From: Pseudodesulfovibrio indicus
GTDB taxonomy: Bacteria; Desulfobacterota; Desulfovibrionia; Desulfovibrionales; Desulfovibrionaceae
Direction: 5' to 3'
DNA: 64,000 nt
NCBI RefSeq assembly: GCF_001563225.1
Contig: NZ_CP014206.1
Coordinates: 124,001 to 188,000 of the forward strand
The notes under the pieces are model-generated. The model saw only the letters and a list, made by a program, of their open reading frames with translations. It made no database searches and was not told the origin of the DNA. Positions 16,580 through 25,049 of the stretch are shown piece after piece (position 1 is the stretch's first letter; each line of letters opens with the position of its first letter). The position numbers were made by a program, and so were the translations under genes.

Positions 16580-19171
16580 CTAGCCCGAAACCGGGCAATG
16601 GGTCTTGCTGATATTCTTGTTCAAGGTGAGGACGTTCTTGCCGTCCTCCCGCTGGTAATGGATGTCGTGCACCATGTTCTTGACCAGGTGGATGCCCAGC
16701 CCACCCACGGGCTTGAGCCGATCCTCCAGCGGGACATCCAGCTCCGGCTCCGGCGCTTCGAGGATGTTGAACGGCTCGGCGTCGTCCTCCACCCGGATGG
16801 TCAGGATGTCGCCCTCCAACTCGATGGTCACGTCGATGGGGTGCTCGTCGAAATCGGCGTAGCCGTAAGAGATGATGTTGGTGGTCAACTCGTCGAGCAC
16901 CAGGGTGAGGTGGAAAACGATCTTGGGATGCAACCCGCGCTCCATCCCGAAGGCCTCCACCTTGGGCTGGAAACACTTGAAGCAGTTTTCCTTGTTGGTC
17001 ATACGGAAGGATATGGAATGTCGAGCCATGGGCGTTTCGCCTGCCTCCTTCTTGACCACGACGACGGCGATGTCGTCTTCCTGGCCATTGCCCTGGAACC
17101 CCTCCACCGCATCCATGACGGCCTGGCGGATGTCCCCGGCACTTTTATGGGCGCTCTCCCGGATGATGGCAAGTATTCTCTTCTTGCCGAACATTTCGCC
17201 CTCGGCGTTGCGCGCCTCCCAGACCCCGTCCGTGGCCATGACCAGGATCTCGCCGTCGGCCAGCTCCGCGGCCTGGGACGCGTAGCCGTACTCCTCCATC
17301 ACGCCCAGGGGGATGCCCTCGCCGAGCAACTCGCCGAATTCGTCCCGGTCCGGGTTGTAGCGGAAGGCGGGGTCGTGCCCGGCCCGCACCCAACGCACCT
17401 GGGGCGTGCCCTGTTCCAGTTGCAGATAGAACATGGTCAGGAACCGGCCGGTGCCGTCCAGGTCGCGGCTCAGGACGCGGTTCACGGCATTGACCCGCTC
17501 CTCGGGCGGAATGTCCATGGAGGCCAGGGTCTGCAGCTGCCCTCTGGCCGAAGCCATGACCAGGGCCGACGGCACGCCGTGGCCCGACACGTCGCCGATG
17601 ATCACGGCCAGCCTGGGCCGCCCGCCGCCGCAAATCTTGAGGAAATCGTAGTAATCCCCGCCGGTGCGGTCGCAGTAGGCGATGCCCCCGGCGATGTCGA
17701 ACCCCGGCAGCTCCGGCTCCACGCCGGGCAGCAGCAGCTGCTGGACCTCCTGGGCCACTTTCATGTCCCGGTTCAGGAGGAGCAGTTCCTTGAGTTTGGG
17801 CCCCATCTCGTTGAAGGAGCGGATCAGCTCGTCGCGCTCGTCGCCGGTGTGCTGGTCGATCCGCGCGGTGAAATCGCCGGAGGTCAGCCGCTTGGCGGCC
17901 TCCACGATGACCACGATGGGCCGGGTGATGGCCCTGGACCCGAACCAGGCGATGAGCCCGGTGATGATCAGCATGACCCCGGAGACCAGCAGGGAGAGAT
18001 TGCGCATCTCGCCGAACAGTCCCTGGAGCATGGCCGAGACCTCGTTGGGCAGCTTGGCCACAACGGTCTTGGGCGCGATGACCAGGAAGGAGTAGGTGTC
18101 CGTGGACGCGAAGGCGCAGACCGAAGGCTCGCCCTCGTAGGAAAGCTCGACCACACCGGTGCGGCGGGTGTCCAGGGCGTGGAGCAGAATCTGGTGGCCC
18201 ACGGGTTCGTCGAGGATCAGGCTCTCCTGGTCCAGGGAGCTCATCCAGTGGCGGTGGCCTTCGGCGGTGGATTCGCGCTGGATCACGATGGGGAGCCCGG
18301 CGGACGCGGGCCGGTCCTCGCCCACGCGCTCCACCAGGAAGGTGCGCACCTTGCCGCCCCAGCGCGCCTCCAGCCGGTCGTCCGGCATGATGGCGTGGGC
18401 CGGAACGTCCAGGGACACGGCCCCGAGGAACTTGCCCGCGCCGTCGCGGACCGGATAGGCCACCTTGTTGACCACGAACCGCGTGGTCGGGTCGATGACC
18501 CGGTACCAGCGGCACTTGTCCCCGTTGCGGGCCTCGCGGAACCAGTCCTGGTCGCGGGGGTCGAACATGGGCGGCAGCCGTCCGTGGCCGGGGTAGCAGA
18601 GCATCACGCCCGACTCAAGGGCCACGTTGATCCAGAACGGCCCGGAGGGCAGGTTCGTGTACAGGGCGCGGATGCCGGAGGCGGACCGGAGCAGTTTCTC
18701 CATTTCGCCCTGCACCGAGGCGGCGGGCACCGAGGCGGGCAGATAAAAAGAGGGGTGCTCCAGACTGACCTGGATGAGCTGCTGGCGCATGCCCATGGTC
18801 CGCCGGGCGTAACCGTCCCTGCGCGCCGAATCGGGCGGGCTAAGGTCGGGGTTGCCGAACTCCTGGGTGAAATAAATCTTGCCGCTGTCGTCGGATGCGG
18901 GGAGCTCCAGGGCCAGCTCCGCCTCCCTGGCCACGCCGATGGTAGCCAGCCGCATGGCCTCGGAGCTGCGCTCCATCAGGGCCAGCATCGACCCGGCCAC
19001 GGACTCGAACTCGTCGGCCACGATCCGCAGCAGCTCCTGGCGGGTCTGTTCGCTGGTCTTGTTCGCCACCTCGCCGGAGGCGCGGCTCATCAGCCCGCGC
19101 GAGATGAAGATGGGGCCGAGGCTGAAGGCCAGCAGGACCACGAAGAATTTGATTCTGATCGGTATTCGCAT
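16580..19171 (-). CDS. Membrane SpoIIE phosphatase fused to a HATPase (RsbW-like) kinase
   Basis: An 863-residue protein. First helix at about 6-28, periplasmic Cache-like sensor region to about 400, second helix about 405-430, HAMP, SpoIIE/PP2C phosphatase (about 500-710; GGDYYDF and GDVSGHGVPSALVMA metal-site motifs), and a C-terminal anti-sigma-type HATPase (about 720-860; ELTTNIISYGYADF, GGLGIHLV). Thus one polypeptide carries both the phosphatase and the kinase-like partner for the STAS protein encoded next. Start at 19171 puts the first helix at the N-terminus; an 18-codon upstream extension is less likely. An external signal probably shifts the balance of the two activities. Confidence 0.9.
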   Translation of the reverse strand: MRIPIRIKFFVVLLAFSLGPIFISRGLMSRASGEVANKTSEQTRQELLRIVADEFESVAGSMLALMERSSEAMRLATIGVAREAELALELPASDDSGKIYFTQEFGNPDLSPPDSARRDGYARRTMGMRQQLIQVSLEHPSFYLPASVPAASVQGEMEKLLRSASGIRALYTNLPSGPFWINVALESGVMLCYPGHGRLPPMFDPRDQDWFREARNGDKCRWYRVIDPTTRFVVNKVAYPVRDGAGKFLGAVSLDVPAHAIMPDDRLEARWGGKVRTFLVERVGEDRPASAGLPIVIQRESTAEGHRHWMSSLDQESLILDEPVGHQILLHALDTRRTGVVELSYEGEPSVCAFASTDTYSFLVIAPKTVVAKLPNEVSAMLQGLFGEMRNLSLLVSGVMLIITGLIAWFGSRAITRPIVVIVEAAKRLTSGDFTARIDQHTGDERDELIRSFNEMGPKLKELLLLNRDMKVAQEVQQLLLPGVEPELPGFDIAGGIAYCDRTGGDYYDFLKICGGGRPRLAVIIGDVSGHGVPSALVMASARGQLQTLASMDIPPEERVNAVNRVLSRDLDGTGRFLTMFYLQLEQGTPQVRWVRAGHDPAFRYNPDRDEFGELLGEGIPLGVMEEYGYASQAAELADGEILVMATDGVWEARNAEGEMFGKKRILAIIRESAHKSAGDIRQAVMDAVEGFQGNGQEDDIAVVVVKKEAGETPMARHSISFRMTNKENCFKCFQPKVEAFGMERGLHPKIVFHLTLVLDELTTNIISYGYADFDEHPIDVTIELEGDILTIRVEDDAEPFNILEAPEPELDVPLEDRLKPVGGLGIHLVKNMVHDIHYQREDGKNVLTLNKNISKTHCPVSG

Positions 19172-19336
19172 AGTCTTTTCCAGAGAAACGGCCGCCTCCG
19201 CACCTCCTCTGACCTTTGACCACAAATCCGATAGTCATGTCCACTCCACCACCCCCCATTTCCATTATAATGCTTGGAAAACCGGTTCGGACCGTTTATA
19301 CCCGAACTGTCCCGGAACTCGAATAACGGATGGATC

Positions 19337-21865
19337 ATGCCGCACCCCAATGAGAAAAAACGAGTAACGAAAACCTCTCTTTACTCCTGGGTCCTCTACA
19401 AAAGCATTCCGCTCCAGCTCATCGTGGTGGGGATCATCGTGGTCACCGTGGCCATGCGCGTGGTCCCGCTGGAGATGCAGAAGAGGATCATCAACCAGGC
19501 CATCGGCATGAAGGACCTGCCCGCCCTGTGGCGCTACTGCGCGCTCTACATCGGGGCCGTGACCCTGGCCGGAATACTCAAGTTCGCCATCAACCTGATG
19601 CAGGTCCACATCGGCGAGCGCGCCCTGAAGGTCATCCGCGAGCGGCTCTACGAGCACCTGCTCTCCCTGCCGGTCCAGTTCTACCGCCGCACTTCGCCGG
19701 GCAACGTCATCTCGTACCTGATCACCGAATTCATCCCGGTGGCGACCTTCATCGGCCAGGCCGTGGCCGTGCCCGCGGTAAACGTCCTGACCTTCCTGGC
19801 CATGGCCGGGTACATGATCCACCTCAATCCGACCATCGGGCTGATCTCCATCGCCATCTATCCCCTCGAACTGGCGGTGCTGCCGCGCATCCAGAAATAT
19901 TTCCGCCGGGCCAACCGCAGGCGCATCAAGCACACCCAGCGGCTCTCCGGGCTGGTGGGCGAAGCGGTCTCCGGGGTCCACGAGGTCCACGCCAACGCCT
20001 CGATCCCCCTTGAGAAGCAGCGCTTCACCAAGGTCCTGGACAAGCTCTACAAGGCCACGGTGCTGCAAAACGGCATCAAGTTCGGCATCAAGTTCGTGAA
20101 CAACTTCTTCATGAGCCTGGGGCCGTTCGTGCTCTTCCTCATCGGCGGCTACTACGCCATCCAGGGCCAGTTCGACGTGGGCGCCATCGTGGCCTTCCTG
20201 TCCGCCTACGAGAAGCTCTACGACCCGTGGAAGGAGCTGATGGAGTTCTGGCAGGTCTACCAGGACAGCTCGGTCCGCTACGGGCAGATCATGCGCGCCT
20301 TCGACCACGCGCCGGAGTTCAGGCAGTTCACCGAGGGACGCGAGCCGTACCACCTGGACAACGACATCGAGATCCGCAACCTGACCTTTGTGGTCGGCGG
20401 CAACATCCGGCTGCTGGACAACGTCTCGCTGAAGGTCAAGGGAGGCGAGCACGTGGCCCTGGTCGGCTTCTCCGGCTCGGGCAAATCCACCCTGGCCCTG
20501 TGCGTGGCCCAGCTCTACAAGTATTCCGGCGGCTCGGTGCTGCTCGGCGGCCGCGAGGTCTCGGAGCTGACCAAGCAGGACATCTCCTACAACCTCGGCA
20601 TGGTCGCGCAGCATCCCTTCATCTTCGACGGCACGGTCAAGGAGAACCTGCTCTACTCCTGCCGCTCCCTGGCCATGCAGGGCGGCTCCTGCCCCGGCGG
20701 CGACGAACCGTCCCTGGACGACCTGATCAAGATCACCCAGCAGGTGGGGCTGTTCACCGACGTGCTGGCGTTCGCCCTGCGCTCCCGGCTGGACCCCGAG
20801 GGCGACCACGCCGCCCTCAAGACCGCTATCCTGGATTCGCGCAAGGAGTTCCAGGAGGGCGAGGCGGGCATGTATGCGGACGTGGCCGAGTACATCGAAT
20901 TCTTCGACACCGACTCCTACTCCCGGTACATGACCGTGGCCGAGAACATCGCCTTCGGCGCGGCCAACGTGGAGCAGTTCGACCAGGAGCACCTGCACGG
21001 CCACCCGCGCTTCCAGGCGTTCCTCGAGGACCACGGCCTGATGGCCCACCTGACGGTCCTGGGCGAGACCCTGGCCCGGGTGGTCACCGACGAGCTCGGC
21101 CCGGAACCGACCCACGAGGACTTCCTCGGCTGTCCCATCCCGGAGGCGGAATACGGCGATTACCAGAAGGTGGCCAACCGGCTGGATTCCGGCGAGCCGC
21201 TGTCCGAGGACGAGCGGGCGCTGATCCTCAAGCTGGCCATGGGGTTCACCCCCGGCATCCACAAGCAGGCCGAGCTGGACAAGGGGTTCGCCAACCGCGT
21301 GGTCCGCTCGCGCAGGGACTTCATGGAGCAGGTCAACGCCGATTATCCCGATGCGTTCACCTTCTTCAACCCGGACGAGTACATGGACGCCCTGAACATC
21401 CAGGACAACATCCTGTTCGGCCGCGTGCGCACCGACGCCCAGGGCGCGGAGGACGAGATCAACCACCGCATCATGCAGGCGCTGATCATGCAGGGCGCGC
21501 TGGAGCCGGTGGCCGAGATGGGCATGAACTTCGAGGTCGGCTCCATGGGCGACCGGCTGTCCGGCGGCCAGCGCCAGAAGGTGGCCCTGGCCCGGACCTT
21601 CCTCAAGGTCCCGCCGGTGCTCATCCTGGACGAGGCCACCGCGGCCCTGGACAACAAGTCCCAGGCGCGGGTGCAGAACATCCTGACCTCCAACTGGAAG
21701 GGCAAGTCCACGGTCCTGGCGGTCATCCACCGTCTGGACATGCTGCCCTACTACGACAAGGTAGTGGTCCTGAAGGCGGGCCGCATCGTGGAGCAGGGCG
21801 GATACCAGGATCTGCTCGACCAAAAGGGCGCGCTGTACACCCTGGTCCACGGCAAAGAAGATTAA
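19337..21865 (+). CDS. ABC exporter with enlarged nucleotide-binding domain
   Basis: An 842-residue half-transporter: six-helix type-1 exporter domain (about 15-330) followed by an ATP-binding domain that is about twice the normal size. Walker A GFSGSGKST is near residue 378 but the signature LSGGQRQ is near 740, roughly 360 residues apart instead of about 110. The intervening region has three Q-loop-type segments (TVKENLLYS near 432, TVAENIAFG near 534, IQDNILFG near 688). Walker B ILILDEATAALD and the H-loop follow normally. It should work as a homodimer in the inner membrane; the substrate is unknown. Divergent from the SpoIIE operon and closed by a strong terminator. Confidence 0.88.
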   Translation: MPHPNEKKRVTKTSLYSWVLYKSIPLQLIVVGIIVVTVAMRVVPLEMQKRIINQAIGMKDLPALWRYCALYIGAVTLAGILKFAINLMQVHIGERALKVIRERLYEHLLSLPVQFYRRTSPGNVISYLITEFIPVATFIGQAVAVPAVNVLTFLAMAGYMIHLNPTIGLISIAIYPLELAVLPRIQKYFRRANRRRIKHTQRLSGLVGEAVSGVHEVHANASIPLEKQRFTKVLDKLYKATVLQNGIKFGIKFVNNFFMSLGPFVLFLIGGYYAIQGQFDVGAIVAFLSAYEKLYDPWKELMEFWQVYQDSSVRYGQIMRAFDHAPEFRQFTEGREPYHLDNDIEIRNLTFVVGGNIRLLDNVSLKVKGGEHVALVGFSGSGKSTLALCVAQLYKYSGGSVLLGGREVSELTKQDISYNLGMVAQHPFIFDGTVKENLLYSCRSLAMQGGSCPGGDEPSLDDLIKITQQVGLFTDVLAFALRSRLDPEGDHAALKTAILDSRKEFQEGEAGMYADVAEYIEFFDTDSYSRYMTVAENIAFGAANVEQFDQEHLHGHPRFQAFLEDHGLMAHLTVLGETLARVVTDELGPEPTHEDFLGCPIPEAEYGDYQKVANRLDSGEPLSEDERALILKLAMGFTPGIHKQAELDKGFANRVVRSRRDFMEQVNADYPDAFTFFNPDEYMDALNIQDNILFGRVRTDAQGAEDEINHRIMQALIMQGALEPVAEMGMNFEVGSMGDRLSGGQRQKVALARTFLKVPPVLILDEATAALDNKSQARVQNILTSNWKGKSTVLAVIHRLDMLPYYDKVVVLKAGRIVEQGGYQDLLDQKGALYTLVHGKED

Positions 21866-21889
21866 TTCCTTTTCCGAAGGGAAAGCGAA

Positions 21890-21932
21890 AACAACCGATT
21901 CCGCTCTAATACGCGGGATCGGTTGTTTTTTT
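21890..21932 (+). terminator. Intrinsic terminator after the ABC exporter
   Basis: Fifteen-bp stem 21890-21904 with 21913-21927 (one G-T pair), 8-nt loop, then a T run. Confidence 0.93.
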
Positions 21933-22054
21933 GAAAAAATGCGGACGAAAATTCTTCAATTTGGCATTATTTTCTTCTTTTTTCCACTTTACAGGTCGAT
22001 TTTTTGAATGTACCCAAAGGCCAACCCAATCGGGACTCTCTCCCTCTCATAGGC

Positions 22055-22083
22055 CCGGCCCAGGAGGCGTTCTCCTGGGCCGG
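22055..22083 (+). promoter_or_regulatory. Perfect hairpin in the leader of the CMD-family gene
   Basis: Twelve-bp perfect stem (CCGGCCCAGGAG with CTCCTGGGCCGG) and loop GCGTT, ending 24 bases before the start codon at 22108. There is no T run, so it is unlikely to be a terminator; it may stabilise or regulate the message. Confidence 0.55.
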
Positions 22084-22107
22084 ACTCTACTTAAACAGGA
22101 GATATCA

Positions 22108-22437
22108 ATGCCGGAACCCGCTGAAAAAGCAACCGAACTCTTCCGTCAGATGAACAAGAACCGCCGGGACGTCTTCAAGGCGTACCAGGGGTTCACCGCC
22201 GCCATCAAGAAGGGCAGCGCCATCGAGGACAAGTACCAGTCCCTGATCCTGATCGCCTGCTCGATCCTGTCCCAGTGCGACATGTGCATCTCCCTTCACG
22301 TGCAGAACGCCGTGACCCACGGTGCGACCCGCGACGAAGTCATCGACGCCGGTCTCCTGGCCGTGGCCATGGGCGGCTCTCCCAAGATGATGTACATGCG
22401 CTACGTCTACGAAGAAGTGGACAAGCTCTACGAATAA
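22108..22437 (+). CDS. Carboxymuconolactone decarboxylase (AhpD-like) family protein
   Basis: A 109-residue single-domain protein of the CMD/AhpD family. The redox pair with nearby His is visible in CDMCISLHVQNAV (residues about 53-65), the position used by AhpD-like proteins for disulfide chemistry or peroxidase support. The C-terminal AGLLAVAMGGSPKMMYM helix is typical. A role in oxidative stress defence is plausible for an anaerobe but not proven. Start at 22108 follows AGGAGA; strong leader hairpin upstream and a terminator downstream make it a monocistronic unit. Confidence 0.88.
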   Translation: MPEPAEKATELFRQMNKNRRDVFKAYQGFTAAIKKGSAIEDKYQSLILIACSILSQCDMCISLHVQNAVTHGATRDEVIDAGLLAVAMGGSPKMMYMRYVYEEVDKLYE

Positions 22438-22512
22438 GCCGGCCTTTTCCTTTCCGGCCCAGCCAGGACCATCCGGCCCGCCTCCCGGACCGGCCCTTAT
22501 TCCGCCCCTTCC

Positions 22513-22549
22513 GGCGCGCCCCGCTCACCCGGGACGCGCCGTTTTTTTT
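22513..22549 (+). terminator. Terminator after the CMD-family gene
   Basis: GGCGCG (22513-22518) pairs with CGCGCC (22535-22540), with an inner CCCG/CGGG pairing, followed by eight T. Confidence 0.85.
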
Positions 22550-22565
22550 CACATGCGCCCAATCC

Positions 22566-23154
22566 CCATGGAGCGTCTTTGGGGCGTAGCCCCAAACAGC
22601 GGCTTTAACACCCCGCCCAACCTTACGAAGGCCCTCCCCTGGAACGCCTTTGAGCCGCAGCCTCAAACAGTGGCTCTCCTGCACCCACGGCTCGCCCGAA
22701 GGCCCCTCTTCCTTCGCCCTTCGTACCGTTAAGCGGCACGCAGCGAGCCCTGTTCCGGACGCCTAGAAGCCGACCGCGAAGGGGCGGCGGCTCCGCTCCC
22801 GTGGCTCCTCGGTATTCCTTAAAAGGGGTGTTCTCGTGGAGACTCGCACGCTACTTTTGATCAGATGGGGCCGGAAGGCTTCGCAGAGTGGGTCAGCTGT
22901 GCATTTTTCGAGGGGGGATTTGACCGCAGCGTAGCAATACTACGCGAGGATCAAATTCCCCTTCGAAAAATGGGCAGATGGCCCGCTATGCGAAGCCGCA
23001 CCGAGCGGATCGGATTCTTGGCGGTGAAACTGTGGGCGGGGATGACCCCCCAGGGCGTTTCTTTGGTCCTTTCTTTCGCCCTGGAAAGAAAGGACCCCGC
23101 CGGGAGGGCTGCAAAAAACATGGAGGAGCGTCAGCGACGGCTCTCTCTTCTCCC
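22566..23154 (+). repeat. Repeat block 2: palindromes, spacer, long hairpin, small hairpin
   Basis: Same module order as block 1 but shorter: two palindromes (22578-22596 with GTA centre; 22649-22667 with a small mismatch), the conserved spacer, the 121-nt hairpin, and the small hairpin at 23065-23096. In the small hairpin the block-1 pair T-A has become C-G on both arms (GGTCC/GGACC instead of GGTTC/GAACC). No 385-bp unit is present. No gene is supported between 22438 and 23208. Confidence 0.87.
22877..22997 (+). repeat. 121-nt long hairpin element, copy 2
   Basis: Nearly identical to the copy at 15820-15940, including the loop stem CGTAG/CTACG, with only a few changes, mostly around the inner stem. 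Confidence 0.87.
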
Positions 23155-23184
23155 AAAAAAGAAGGCCGCCCCAAAGGACGGCCT
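23155..23184 (-). terminator. Terminator of the aminotransferase gene (minus strand)
   Basis: On the minus strand AGGCCG pairs with CGGCCT (23179-23184 with 23163-23168), followed by CTTTTTT. It sits 25 bases after the stop. Confidence 0.85.
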
Positions 23185-23208
23185 CCTGCAATTCCAACAA
23201 GAGAAGAA

Positions 23209-24381
23209 CTATTTCTTCAGCAAAACACTCCCCACCTTGGCGAGCGCCTCCTTCAAGATCTCATCGTCCAGCGCATACGAGAACCGGATGCACTTGTCGT
23301 CCCCGAAAGCGGACCCCGGCACCAACGCCACGCCCACCTCTTCGAGGATCTTCGTGCACATGGCCGCCGAATCCGGCGCATCCTCGGTGTAGAACTTGTC
23401 CAGCACCGGGAACAGGTAAAACGCCCCGTCGGGCTTGGGACACTCCGCTCCCCACCCGGTGATGATCTCGTAGGCCAGGTCGCGGCGGCGGGCGAACGCC
23501 ACCTTCATCTCTTCCACGACCTCCCACGGACCGGTCAGGGCGGCGACCGCCGCGCGCTGGGTCACGGAGTTGATGTTCGAGGTGGACTGGCCCTGAATCT
23601 TGGTCATGGCCTTGACCAGGTCCTCGTGGGCCAGGGCATAGCCCACGCGCCAGCCGGTCATGCAGAACGACTTGGACAGCGCGCCCACGATGGCGATGGA
23701 CTCGGGGTAGGCCTCCCAGGTCTTGGCCAGGGAAGCGGGCGTGAACGGGGCGTAGACCAGCCGGTCGTATACCTCGTCGGAGATGATGAAGATGTCGTTG
23801 GCGCGCGCCCAGGCGGCGATGGCCTCCAGCTGGGCCTGGGTGTAGCAGCAGCCGGTGGGGTTGGACGGCGAGTTGAGGATCAGCACCTTGGTCTTGTCGG
23901 TGCGGGCCGCCTCCAGCCCTTCCAAGGTGACCAGGTACCCCTCCTCGGCGGTGGTGGGCACGAACACGGACACGCCCTCGGCCAGCTGAACCATGGCCGG
24001 ATAGCTGACCCAGTAGGGCGACGGGATGAGCACCTCGTCGCCGGAATTCACCAAGGCCATGAGCAGGTTGTAAAGGACCTGCTTGCCGCCGTTGGAGACG
24101 ATGGCGTTCACGCCGGAGGCCTTGGCCCCGTAGAACCGCTCGTAATAGGCGGCCACGGCGTCCCGCAGCTCCGGGATGCCCGGCACCGGGGTGTAACGGG
24201 TGAAGCCCTCGTCCAGGGCGGCCTTGGCGGCCTTGCAGACGTGCTCCGGGGTGCCGAAATCGGGCTGGCCCACGGCCAGGCTGATGATCTGGCGGCCCTG
24301 GGCCTGCAGCTCCTGGGCCTTGGTGTTCACGGCCAGGGTCGCAGACGGCTTGATCCTCGCCAACCGGTCGGAAATTCGCAT
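23209..24381 (-). CDS. aspC: Pyridoxal-phosphate aminotransferase, aspartate type
   Basis: A 390-residue class I aminotransferase of the I-gamma aspartate aminotransferase group: SLAVGQPDFGTPEHV near the N-terminus, SPSNPTG (Asn of the cofactor site), SDEVYDRLVY, the Schiff-base lysine in ALSKSFCMTGWRVGY, and C-terminal RFSYA with the substrate-carboxylate Arg. It most likely converts aspartate/2-oxoglutarate to oxaloacetate/glutamate in the cytoplasm; broader specificity (including prephenate) occurs in this group. Single gene with its own terminator. The symbol is by similarity of group only. Confidence 0.88.
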   Translation of the reverse strand: MRISDRLARIKPSATLAVNTKAQELQAQGRQIISLAVGQPDFGTPEHVCKAAKAALDEGFTRYTPVPGIPELRDAVAAYYERFYGAKASGVNAIVSNGGKQVLYNLLMALVNSGDEVLIPSPYWVSYPAMVQLAEGVSVFVPTTAEEGYLVTLEGLEAARTDKTKVLILNSPSNPTGCCYTQAQLEAIAAWARANDIFIISDEVYDRLVYAPFTPASLAKTWEAYPESIAIVGALSKSFCMTGWRVGYALAHEDLVKAMTKIQGQSTSNINSVTQRAAVAALTGPWEVVEEMKVAFARRRDLAYEIITGWGAECPKPDGAFYLFPVLDKFYTEDAPDSAAMCTKILEEVGVALVPGSAFGDDKCIRFSYALDDEILKEALAKVGSVLLKK

Positions 24382-24498
24382 GGAAACGCTCGCTTTGTGA
24401 TTCTATTTTTGTGGGTAACCGCTGGTTTGCCAATAGACAAAAAATACACGGAGGTAAATCGGGTTTTCTCCCAATCCGGAAAAAAGTTGCGGAAAGCG

Positions 24499-24520
24499 TT
24501 GACCTGTCTATAGGTTCATA
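24499..24520 (+). promoter_or_regulatory. Possible MerR-type operator/promoter
   Basis: TTGACC is followed by the inverted repeat ACCT-N6-AGGT (24502-24515), 45 bases upstream of the SRPBCC start. MerR regulators bind such short palindromes between promoter elements, and a MerR-type gene is second in this operon, so autoregulation is plausible. The -10 element is not convincing. Confidence 0.35.
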
Positions 24521-24564
24521 GTGCAGCCATGGAACCGAACCCCAAACCCCACAAGGAGAAAACC

Positions 24565-25035
24565 ATGGCTGTGAAAGGGAATCGACACTGGACCGCAACG
24601 GCGGACATGCGGCTCGCGCATCCGGCAAGGGACATCTGGCCGCTGCTCTGCCCGGTCCGCGAATACGACTGGATCGCGCATTGGGACTGCGAGGTGGTGC
24701 ACACCGAATCCGGGATCAACGAGCTGGGGTGCGTGTTCCGCACCGACTTCCCGGCCGAGGGGCCGGAGACCTGGCTGACCAGCCGGTACGAGCCGTGTTC
24801 GCGATTGGAGTTCGTGCGCACCGGGCGGGACCGGATCATCCGTTTCGAGATCACCCTGGAAGCGGACGGAAACGGGACCGCGCTTGCCTGGACCCACCAC
24901 GTCACCGCGCTGAGCGAGGAGGGTGCCGCGCTTTTCGAGGGGTATGCGAAGCGGCTCGCGGACAACATGGCCCTGCTCGAACGGATGCTCGGCCACTACC
25001 TGGACACCGGAGAGATGTTCCGGCCCGGGACGTAA
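24565..25035 (+). CDS. SRPBCC-family (START-like) protein
   Basis: A 156-residue protein with the alternating strand pattern of polyketide-cyclase/START-like SRPBCC proteins, which bind hydrophobic ligands in a deep cavity. Visible features are an N-terminal helix-strand ATADMRLAHPARDIWPLL, the strand RIIRFEITLEADGNGTALAWTH split over two segments, and a long C-terminal helix. Start at 24565 was chosen for AAGGAG seven bases upstream; an ATG 36 bases earlier has no such site. It is 14 bases from the MerR-methyltransferase gene and almost certainly co-transcribed with it. Confidence 0.75.
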   Translation: MAVKGNRHWTATADMRLAHPARDIWPLLCPVREYDWIAHWDCEVVHTESGINELGCVFRTDFPAEGPETWLTSRYEPCSRLEFVRTGRDRIIRFEITLEADGNGTALAWTHHVTALSEEGAALFEGYAKRLADNMALLERMLGHYLDTGEMFRPGT

Positions 25036-25049
25036 GGGAGACCATCGGA

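Noticed and set aside
21961..21990. Sigma-54 promoter (TTGGCA near 21961) before the CMD-family gene
   Set aside because: The spacing to a TTGC-like element does not fit the -24/-12 consensus.
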